Source: Acanthosepion lycidas (Eukaryota; Mollusca; Cephalopoda; Sepiida; Sepiidae). From it: DNA of 64,000 bases. The notes under the pieces were generated by a model. The model saw nothing but the letters and a program-made list of their open reading frames with translations, was not told the origin of the DNA and ran no database searches. Positions 1 through 7,776 of the stretch are shown piece by piece. A program made the position numbers and the translations under genes. Position 1 is the stretch's first letter. Each line of letters opens with the position of its first letter. The stretch covers positions 36,586,573 through 36,650,572 of the forward strand of contig OZ010613.1 of assembly GCA_963932145.1 (NCBI GenBank). The letters run 5' to 3'.

Positions 1-23
1 AAATTAGTACCTTAGTACTTTTA

Positions 24-350
24 TTGTCAGCAGCTGCTCACATCCAAGCATTGGGATCATCGTCTTCTCTCCCTATTCCTTTCTTCCCCCATGCTGGCTG
101 TGTCAGAGATGGCTATGAAGGCCCAGACTACTCTACACCTCCAACACATGTCAGTAAAATGCACATGAGAAAAGAGGGCTCAGAAATTTTGACACTGACA
201 GGACATAGTGAAGGTAAGTGGGACAGAGTAAAGTAATGAATAACTTACCAAATGAGCTTGCGTGAATGGTTGGCAGAATAAGGATTAAGATATATAGCAA
301 AAGTACAAACTTTACTAACAGTTACAAATACAGGAAATTGTGGAGGACCA
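24..350 (+). pseudogene. RTE-like LINE ORF2 C-terminal fragment
   Basis: The plus strand encodes a decayed C-terminal stretch of an endonuclease-reverse transcriptase of the kind repeated six more times in this window. The readable block is about 140-235 (MRKEGSEILTLTGHSEGK), and past a stop it continues as a block equivalent to the 'MSLREWLAE..GL' segment and a GNCGG end near 350. The copies at 29290-29885 (+) and 30085-30490 (-) show the same order of blocks. It lacks the catalytic RT core and has stops, so it is a dead 3' fragment. Family assignment (RTE-like) is from recognition, not a search. Confidence 0.5.
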
Positions 351-960
351 GGATTACCCATGTGTTAGTATGCAGCATATAGAAGAATTCTGTGATATTA
401 CAAGTTATATAAACAACTCATCAACATCAGAGGTAGATTTGAGACAACACTGTAGTTTTAAAAAAAGCAACATTTCTTTATCCGATTTTCCAAGATGTAA
501 TAATGATTTCTTTTCAAAAGGAAGCAAACGTTTTTTTCCTATTACCTGGAGGAATTACTTTTCCTTTACAGGAAAACATCTTTGTAAATTTTTTATGCAT
601 TCTCAGAAAATGAACAATAGCTCCAACAAGCACAACAGATATTTCTGCTTTTCCTTGTATCCATTTTTAAAATCACAGCATATTTATTTATATTTTTATG
701 TATTTTAAACAATTACAGGAATTTCTTAAGCTTTTATTATTAATCTCCAATCAAGACAAGTTAATTAAAATGAAAGCATAATTGATATTTGTAAATTACC
801 CTGGCCATACAAATAAACAACAAAGATATTTTTAGCATTTTCTCTTTTATCCATTTTTAAAAACAGAACATTTATTTACATTTTTTATGAATTATAAGCT
901 ATTAACAAAGTACCCATCAAAAATAATAGGATTATATTTATGTATGGTTCAGTAGTTTCA
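351..960. other. Unassigned AT-rich stretch
   Basis: A 122-codon open frame (340-708) exists on the plus strand but has no recognisable motif and is AT-biased. Near-duplicate lines occur at about 655-700 and 840-890 (ccatttttaaaa...catatttattta), pointing to a degraded internal duplication. No gene supported. Confidence 0.4.
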
Positions 961-999
961 TCTAGAACCAGAGTATTGGAGTGCTCAGTCTGCAAACAA

Positions 1000-1450
1000 A
1001 GCATATGACCGCTAACCAAACCACCTGGCTGATCAGCCTATAGACAGAGCACCCAGTCTAGAACCAGAGCATCTACGCACATGGCCTATAGACAAAGCGC
1101 CTGGATGTTTGGCCTACAGGGAGCCCAGACACTCAGCCTACAGACAGAGCACCTGGCCTCCAACCAGACAGAAAACAGCCTACAAACAAAACATCTGGCC
1201 TTCAACCAGAGTGCCTGAAATCCTCAGCTTACATATAAAATGCTTGGAACCTTGGCCTACAGTCAGAAAACCCAGCCTACAACTGGAGTGATCGGAACTC
1301 TTGACCTACAGACAGAGCAGTTAAAACCCTCAGCCTAAGACAGAGTGGCCTAAACCCACTGCCTACAGCCAGAAACCCAGCCTACAACTAGACTGGCTGA
1401 AACCCTAGTGACCAGAACCTTCACCCTACGGACAGAGCATCTGGTCGCTC
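1000..1450 (+). repeat. Degenerate minisatellite (CAGCCTACAGACAGAGCA-type)
   Basis: Variants of 'agcctacagacagagcac' and 'ctacaaccagagtg' recur roughly every 30-45 bases across this stretch, with heavy divergence and irregular spacing. It is less AT-rich than its surroundings. No coding signal beyond the repeat-driven 60-codon frame at 1109-1291. Confidence 0.65.
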
Positions 1451-1960
1451 AGCCTACAATCAAAATTTCTCTCCCTGGTACATGTACATGAATTGAAAGT
1501 GTTGTATTCCTGAGCTTGCTGAAAGTGATACACACACATACAGAAAACCACAGACCAATGAAAATGATCATATTGAGAACCATATGGTCAAAAACAACAA
1601 GTTCCTCAACTTTCCAAGATTCATAACTTCCACAATATCATGATAAACATTGAAACAAATAAATAAAAAATAATGACAAATGACATCCATAATTTACCCT
1701 GATCTTGATAATGTCAAGAAGCATTGTTGAAAGGAAATGATCACAAATTTTAAGACTTAAGATATTTGAGCATTTGATTCATTCATTTGTGGAAGGGGGT
1801 TGGGGTGAGGATTTTTCAGCATCCCCACCCTGTAGTGGTAATGGAAAAGAAACAGAATAACAGCATCAACAATGACAAGTGAGAAGAGAGAGAATGAGTC
1901 AGATGAATAGGTGAGGGGGTTGGGGAGAAATAATAATCAGAGAATATGAAATAAAGATTG
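1451..1960. other. Unassigned AT-rich sequence
   Basis: Nothing recognisable on either strand apart from a purine-rich end leading into the next tract. Confidence 0.35.
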
Positions 1961-1964
1961 ATGA

Positions 1965-2310
1965 GAATATTAATAAAAAGAAGATAAAGAAAATAGTAGA
2001 AAAAGAGGAAAAGACAAGAAGAGAAAAGACAGACAAGAAAAAAAGGAAAAGAAAAGACAGACAAGAAAAAGAGGAAAAAGGAAAAGAAAAGAGAAAAGCT
2101 ATAAAAAAACTAAAAAAAGAGGTGAAAAGAAAAAAAGGAAGAGGAAAACAAAAGGAAAGAGAAGAGGAAAAAGAAAGAGAAGAGGAAAAAGAAAGAGAAG
2201 AGGAAAAAGAAAGAGAAGAGGAAAAAGAAAGAGAAGAGGAAAAAGAAAGAAAAAATGAAAAGAAAGAAAAAATGAAAAGAAAGAAAAAATGAAAAGAAAG
2301 AAAATACAGT
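1965..2310 (+). repeat. Purine-rich tract with ~18-bp minisatellite core
   Basis: Plus strand is nearly all A/G. Between about 2155 and 2250 an 18-base unit (gaggaaaaagaaagagaa) repeats about five times, followed by an 'agaaagaaaaaatgaaa' unit repeated three times. Open frames on the minus strand here are Phe/Leu repeat translations. Confidence 0.8.
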
Positions 2311-2695
2311 GCTCTGGGATTTCACCATGCATACCAACCACAGTATACAAGCCAACAGACCAGACATAATAAAAGACTTAAAAAATCTTAAATACTATTT
2401 CATCAACAACCATTCTATCTGATAAAAACTTATCAGCAAAAGAATTTGACAAACTTTCAAAATACAGAAATCTGGAAATAGGAACTTCAATTTTATGGCA
2501 TTGAAACAACCCCTATTCTAATAATAATAGGAATACTGGGAATGACTAAAAAAATACTGATACATACACTAAGAAAATCCCAGAAAACCTATCACTGTCT
2601 GATAAAGAAAAAATATGCTCCAGAACAGAACTCTCTCATACACAGAAAAACTCTCTGAATATAATAGACTCAGTAAATTCTAAGAAAAAAATCTT
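2311..2695. other. Unassigned AT-rich sequence
   Basis: Short words such as 'aacttatcagcaaaag' and 'cagaaatctggaaat' suggest decayed retroelement coding, but no frame can be followed. No gene supported. Confidence 0.3.
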
Positions 2696-2699
2696 CATT

Positions 2700-2880
2700 T
2701 ACAGCAGGTCCCAGGTCGGTAGGCATAGAGGTTTATCCCTGATTTTCTGTTTAGGATATGGTTTGCTGGTTCTTTCCTCCATGGCCTTAATGATTTAACT
2801 TTTTGGTGATTTGACCAATTAGTGGCTATGACTTTTCATTATGAAGGTATTTGTCGACAGCATTCTGGTTGCTGCATCCA
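2700..2880 (+). repeat. LINE 3'-tail repeat (complement of tail)
   Basis: Contains the recurring string 'ggtttatccctgattttctg' followed by 'tttaggatatggtttgctgg', a diverged copy of the module present four times in tandem at 57850-58545 and singly at 21540, 26280 and 60870. At other sites this module joins the jockey-like LINE 3' end on the opposite strand. Confidence 0.5.
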
Positions 2881-3071
2881 ACTGGTAGCTTTTACTCTTT
2901 GGTAGCGCTTTAGAGAGGCTTCTCTGATCAACACTGACATAATATCAGGGTATTTGTAGTGCCATGTCACACATGGGTAGGTGTGTATGTATGTATTTCT
3001 GGCAGGCAACCCTCAGGCGATATTATGCTTTAGTCTCAGCCACCTTCTGGTCAGTTTGTATTGCTATAGAC

Positions 3072-3883
3072 CAGGGGTCATCAAATTACAGCTCACAGAT
3101 TGGATCTGGCCTCTGAAATCAGTTCATTCAGCCTGCCACTTCACCGTGCCACAAATGAACTAAACTATAATTATTTATATGGAATTATCAATAGATTGTA
3201 GTTAAACTTACTATGTAGAAAAAATTAAAATAAATCTAAATAAAACGTCAAAATTTGGCCAATCTGATTTTTGCATCTGACAGTAATAGAAGTTTTAGGA
3301 AAATCAGTGAAATAAAAAATTTGGTGACTTTTTGCAATTTTTGATATCCGAGCACTTTTTGTGTGTCTGCAATGAAGTTTCTAAGAAAAGCCTGCTTGCA
3401 GCAATTATGTTTTAACTTGCATTGTTGTGTTTAAACTGGTCTGAAGAGTGCCGTATATATAAAGAACCGACTTCAACAAATTATGTGATATATTTTGCCT
3501 GAAATTATTATAAAATCTAAAGTATGTAAAGTCAGCACATGTAATGAGGTTGAATGATGAACATTTGAAAGCATTTCTCTTGACTGGATGCAGCAAAACC
3601 AAAACAAATATTAATTATATCTTAAAAGGAAAACACCAGTTTTACAAATCTCACTAACCTTTTGTGCTGCTTAGTTTAGGAGATTCGGATATGTGCGCAC
3701 TTGGTGTGATATAACTATTTTATTGCTATTGTCGACTTTTTAGATTACTTTTTAGTAAATAAGTATGTTTGATATCTTTATTTTTTGTGCTTTCAGTTTA
3801 ATTTACAAAATGGTTATCTGGATCACGCTCATCATTCTCTCAGTTATCTGTCCCTCTGCAAAAAAAAAATTTAGTAACCCCTG
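3072..3883. mobile_element. hAT-type non-autonomous element with 8-bp TSD
   Basis: The left end begins CAGGGGTCATCAAATTACAG and the right end finishes TTAGTAACCCCTG, so the outer bases are inverted (CAGGGGT-A). The flanks are ctatagac (3064-3071) and ccatagac (3884-3891), an 8-bp target duplication with one mismatch, which is the hAT signature. CAGGGGT-type termini next to a 'ctcacagattggatctggcc' word are typical of hAT MITEs. The 812-bp interior has no usable transposase frame and two 'gaccttttgctac'-like AT stretches only. Non-autonomous and old. Confidence 0.75.
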
Positions 3884-3934
3884 CCATAGACGATGTATAA
3901 TGGTAATTATTTTGACCTTTTGCTACTTAAAATA

Positions 3935-4060
3935 AAAGATTATATCTTCTTAATTCCTAATTTAATATTGTTTTTTTTTTATAATATTCTCTCACTCATT
4001 AACTTCTTGTGTCTTAGTGGCTTTATTGCCTTGCTTGGAGCAAAATGATTAAAAAAAAAT
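3935..4060 (+). repeat. LINE 3'-end fragment, jockey-like family (minus sense)
   Basis: Carries the words 'cttgtgtcttagtggcttta' and 'ttgccttgcttggagc', a diverged copy of the end module seen at 26380, 28125, 58490 and 63255. Read on the minus strand this is the terminal part of the jockey-like LINE described at 53466-54240. Confidence 0.55.
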
Positions 4061-4620
4061 TGATAGAAGATTGTATCAAAACAGTAAATCTGGAAAAAAC
4101 ATGATATAATAATGATGATAATAATTCATTAATCAATCAAAGAAAGCAAATATAATCAAGAACTTAAGATCAACTAAAAACAACAAAAGGAAATAAAATT
4201 TTTATCTTCCTTTAAAATATCAACCATGGCAGCTATTAAGAAAAATGGCCAGTGTTAAATATCAAATTGTATAAGACAAATGACCTCCACCTTAATAAAA
4301 AGCCGTTTATAATTGACTGGTTTATAATTAGCTCAAAGTGCAATCATCCCAAAGTAGCAGCAAATGTTAAGAAGCAACTTTTTATATCGGATACATTGTG
4401 AAGAAACTGGAAACACAAGTTGATTTCTAATGTCATTGACTGAATGAAGAACTAACAAGCAATCCAGTGTGAATGCTGTACAAAAGCAAATGCCACATTT
4501 CTCAAGATCTGTCATCTCTAAGACTGATGACTTTGGAGTTTCCAGAATTCCATGGAAGTTATTAGACTGTTTACATTTCTTGCCTCTTTGATATTAATCA
4601 TCAAAATGGCTGACCTACTC
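4061..4620. other. Unassigned AT-rich sequence
   Basis: No protein or RNA motif seen on either strand. Confidence 0.35.
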
Positions 4621-4639
4621 AGCCTCTTTCATATTTGCT

Positions 4640-5010
4640 TTACTCATTCTTATCTCAAGTTTATGCAGCTGTCAAATTGGCATTCAACATTATTTTTCCC
4701 CAAATTTTAACAGCATTTTCTTCTTTTATGTGCCGGGCCCCTTCCAGACGAAAGGCGATCATGGCCCTCCACATTTTCCTGTCCCTTGAAGCTCTTAATA
4801 AGTTTTGTCTTTTTGTTATTTCTCCCAAACCCTATTCTACCATCTATTTGCTCAAGCTATTCAAGTATGTTACGTTCTGTTTTCCACTGTTCCTCAATCT
4901 GTCCTGTGAGTATCTGCTTTTCTAAGCCTTCTTTCCTCATTACGTGCCACAGAAATTTCAACTGCGTCTTCCCAATTTCCTACTTGTCCAATAACACTTA
5001 TAATATACCA
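4640..5010 (-). pseudogene. RTE-like LINE ORF2 C-terminal fragment
   Basis: Minus-strand reading gives the block order of this family with stops and frame changes: a VTYLNSLSK-like word, then a 'RNLLRA' word, then 'KMWRAMIA' and 'EGARHI' near 4725. The corresponding block at 29845-29885 (+) reads RWRALIAYVLKGHGT. The fragment ends close to the end of ORF2. Not functional. Confidence 0.55.
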
Positions 5011-5060
5011 TTGTGTATTTATTTATATCTTTCATGTTGCAGTCTATAGTTTTCTTTTGT

Positions 5061-5462
5061 TTTACGGCCTATCAACCTCAAAGGGTTATTTAATGCCGAT
5101 AATATTTTTATTGATGGTAATAATTTTTTTTCAAAAATTTATTGCCGGTAATAATGTATTGCAGGGAATAATTTTTTCTTCCAAAATGTATTACTGGTAA
5201 TATACCAATTTTTATACTTTCATAGTGTTTTGACCCCTTTGGTAGGGGGGGGGGTTAACTATTTGCCCATAGCTGGGACCATGACAGGTGCTACCACCTG
5301 GGAACACCAGCAATTAAGAGGTGGTTCCACGTTCCTCAAAATCTCCTGATCAATGGCTTTACTGTCAGATGTAGTTTATCGTCTTACCCAGGATGCAAAA
5401 ACAGTTTATCGTCATACCCAGGACGCGGGTGCAGTTTATCATCATGCCCAGGACAGGCAGTC
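5061..5462 (+). repeat. Dispersed repeat R1 (full-length copy)
   Basis: R1 is a repeat family I define here from at least ten copies. It opens with 'ttacggcctatcaacctcaa' and 'gggttatttaatgccgataa', then several imperfect ~28-base units of the form 'aaaatgtattgctggtaata', then 'aactatttgcccatagctgg', 'gaacaccagcaattaagagg' and one to three copies of 'agtttatcgtcttacccagg'. This copy has three of the last unit. No coding potential. Class unknown. Confidence 0.7.
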
Positions 5463-5958
5463 TATAGTGCAAAAGGAAATAAATCAACTTAAAGTAGTAA
5501 ATTTATAAGTGGTTATTTCTTATACTCCTTTTAATAATGTTTACAAATAAAATATTTATTTCACAAGGAAAATGAACCATTAGATTAATCCATTCCCTGA
5601 CTACTACATTTCTTAAACTGCAGTCTTATTTGTTCAAGTATTTCTTCCAAGACACCCAGATACTTTAGTCTTGCTTCAATTTGATCTTAAAATAGGCTTT
5701 GCCCTCAGCCTTTTTGTTGTTCTTTATTAACAGCATTTTCTACTTATCCAATAACACTTTGGATAAAGTTGAATATCACCAAACTCAAGCGAATCAATAC
5801 TTGTCACTTCTGGTTTCGCTATCTACAATATAATATATCATTGTGCACTTATTTAATTATATCTTTTGAGTCACGCTCTATAGTGTGAAGGGAGGTAAAT
5901 CAATGTAAGTTGCACTATATATAGTTATAAGTGGTTACTTCCCTTGCTCATTGTAATA
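5463..5958. other. Unassigned sequence with a partial repeat
   Basis: Shares 'aatgaaccatt-agattaat-cattccct' with 7108-7135, and two near-repeated lines 'tataccattgtg-atttatttat' and 'gtcacgctctatagtgtgaa' resemble 5000-5040. No gene seen. Confidence 0.35.
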
Positions 5959-5966
5959 GCCTATAC

Positions 5967-6272
5967 CAGAGATGGCTAAACTTGCTTAATGCAAGAGTCA
6001 CATACAATAAAGTGCAGATGTTCGAGAGCCACAATACATAAACAAAATTTACACATACATTTTTGTTACATACACATTAAACTTAGGTTTATGTCTCATT
6101 CATACCCAGTATATTAAGTAAATATATATATAAAAGCTTAAAATTTTTCTAATTTGCCTCTTATATTAACTGTGATGAAAAAAAAGATCTCAGTCAACAT
6201 ATGTGGCTCTCAGCCAACATATGTAGCTCGTTAGCCATATGTGGCTCACGAGCTGCAGTTTGGCCACTCCTG
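5967..6272. mobile_element. Short hAT-type MITE with 8-bp TSD
   Basis: The ends are CAGAGATGGCTAAACTTGC and GCAGTTTGGCCACTCCTG, imperfect inverted repeats. The flanks gcctatac (5959-5966) and gtctatac (6273-6280) are an 8-bp duplication with one mismatch. The 306-bp body has no ORF; three 'catatgtggctc'-like words sit near its right end. hAT superfamily inferred from TSD length and CAG...CTG termini. Confidence 0.75.
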
Positions 6273-6309
6273 GTCTATACAAGTAAAATATCTTTAGTTC
6301 CCACGAAAA

Positions 6310-6645
6310 AGAAACCTGATATATTTCTGAGATGAGGTATTATGTACACTATTTACATTATTCGGACTATTGTCCTCATCTTTGTCGCCATATCTATCAC
6401 AACGTTTCAGCCGTTATACACTCTTACCTTCTTCAGGTGGTTGGAATGTCAAACTGAACCCTTTATTTCACTCACTGGGGTAGACTGATCTAGTTCCACA
6501 TGCCATGTTCAATGGATGTCAGTTATCTCCTGTTAATTTCCCTCTGAATGTTCTCCACTGCCTTAACTGGGTATTGAACTCACACTCTTTGGGTCCTGTC
6601 ACTGGATCTAACTAACGCCTTTATCTACTGTGCCATGTGTCCTTG
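6310..6645 (-). mobile_element. tRNA-derived SINE (family B)
   Basis: On the minus strand the copy starts with a tRNA-like head: 'tggcacagtagataaaggcg' as A-box region and 'gtgagttcaatacccag' as B box about 50 bases later. The body contains 'accacctgaagaaggtaaga', 'cggctgaaacgttgtgatag' and 'aaagatgaggacaatagtcc'. Related copies lie at 6646-7110 (+), 30772-31080 (-) and 36225-36530 (-). Pol III promoter boxes are inferred from the tRNA resemblance. Confidence 0.65.
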
Positions 6646-7110
6646 AGTGAAAAAAAGGGTTCAGTTTGACATTCTAACCACCTGAAGAAGGCTGGAGTAT
6701 ACAACAGCCAAAACATTGTAATAAATATGTAATGAGCATGCGCGGAAACGTCCTCGAACTGTGTGTGCGTGTTGTCGCCGGGCACACCTTGGAGTACCAT
6801 AATGGACTCAACCGAGGACTATAAGAAGATACGCGAGTCGTTTGGTGTCTTTTCTTGGACGCCAAAAGCCATTGTGGTCAGTCGTCTGTCGGCAGCAGTT
6901 GTGGGTGCCGTTTTGCTCGTTTGCTGTTGTAAAGTTGTGTCGCAAGTAGGCCTTCGTTTTTGGTTCGCAAGTAGGCGTTCATTTTTGGTTCACAAGAAGG
7001 CGTTCGTCTTTTGTGTCACATGAAGTTGTTGGTTTTTTTTGGGGTATTTTTCCCCGTTTTCTCGCACAACAAAGATGAGGACAATAGTCCAAATAATGTA
7101 AATAATGAAA
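6646..7110 (+). mobile_element. tRNA-derived SINE (family B), interrupted
   Basis: Body of the same SINE family in the opposite orientation to its neighbour: 'agggttcagtttgacattct', 'accacctgaagaaggctgga', then an interruption, then 'aaagatgaggacaatagtcc' and 'aaataatgtaaataatg'. The tRNA head is missing. The inverted pair (6310-6645 and this copy) could fold into a long hairpin. The interruption is listed separately. Confidence 0.6.
6730..7069 (+). other. GC-richer insert inside a SINE; solo-LTR candidate
   Basis: This 340-bp block separates the two parts of a family-B SINE, by comparison with the unbroken copy at 6310-6645. It begins near 'tgagcatgcgcggaaacgtc' and ends near 'ttttctcgcacaaca', i.e. 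TG...CA, which would suit a solo LTR, but I cannot see a clean target duplication. It holds two to three copies of a ~27-base unit (ttggttcgcaagtaggcgtt) at 6940-7010, and its base composition is unlike the neighbours. An 86-codon open frame (6763-7023) has no recognised motif. Confidence 0.4.
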
Positions 7111-7385
7111 AATGAACCATTTAATTAATTCATTCCCTTAGATGTCTTTGTCGTCTTGCCGTCTTGTTTTGCTTTTAGATTGGCTTTATAGTTGCCATTT
7201 TCATTGTTCTATTGCTAATCTTTCTCTTTTGAGTCACTGCTATATTAGATGCATAAAAAATTTAACATGAAAAGATATTGAGCAAAAAGTGATTTATTTA
7301 ATGCTAAGAGTAATCCATGAATCATAGATGCCATTGACCATCTAATAAATACAAAAGGAACAGATTAATTAAATGGTTCATTGGC
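7108..7385. repeat. Inverted-repeat (fold-back) segment
   Basis: 'aatgaaccatttaattaatt' at 7111 is the reverse complement of 'aattaaatggttcatt' near 7370, giving an imperfect ~25-bp inverted repeat around 230 bp of AT-rich sequence. Possibly a MITE; no target duplication identified. Confidence 0.4.
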
Positions 7386-7509
7386 ATCTATATTAGTTGT
7401 GAATTCTTAATCTCAGTTTTATTCCATCTAAATACACATTTTCAAAATTTTAAATTTAACAGAATTTCAATATTAAAACTTTCTAATAATAGCTGTCATT
7501 TTTGATGGC

Positions 7510-7514
7510 ACTGG
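7510..7514. repeat. Target-site duplication, left copy (actgg)
   Basis: ACTGG immediately outside the left LTR, matched at 11540-11544 outside the right LTR. Five bases is the usual Ty3/Gypsy duplication length. Confidence 0.8.
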
Positions 7515-7776
7515 TGTTGAATATTAGCTAGTTTGCCAGAGGTTTAGCACACAAGTAGGCAAATGTAGCCAAAGCCAAAACTGACTTGAGTCATTTATGG
7601 AGAAATATATAGCTGAACAAAGACCCCTCATGCAAATGTATTGGGAAGGTCCATTCTAGCAAAATGGACCAACCCAACTGGTGTATTAGGCGCTCTCCTA
7701 TAAAATAAGGTAAAATCAGCTTTTACAAGGAAATAGGAGGCAGCCATGTTGGCAGGTAAGTCACTTGACTTCTATA
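7515..7776 (-). mobile_element. LTR of Ty3/Gypsy element (3' LTR in pol orientation)
   Basis: 262-bp direct repeat of 11276-11539. The only difference I see between the two is a GT dinucleotide (ggtgtatt here, ggtgtgtatt there). Read on the minus strand it starts TATAGAAGTC and ends ATATTCAACA, so it lacks a canonical TG at the 5' end. A polypurine tract abuts its inner edge at 7777-7792, marking it as the 3' LTR for the minus-strand pol. The stop codon of pol (TAG) falls within the first bases of this LTR. Near-identity of the pair implies a recent insertion. Confidence 0.9.

Noticed and set aside
340-708. 122-codon frame at the left of the window
   Set aside because: AT-driven composition, no motif, no supporting context.
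6540-6645. tRNA gene on the minus strand
   Set aside because: Both boxes exist, but the sequence is continuous with a SINE body repeated elsewhere and does not close a full cloverleaf.
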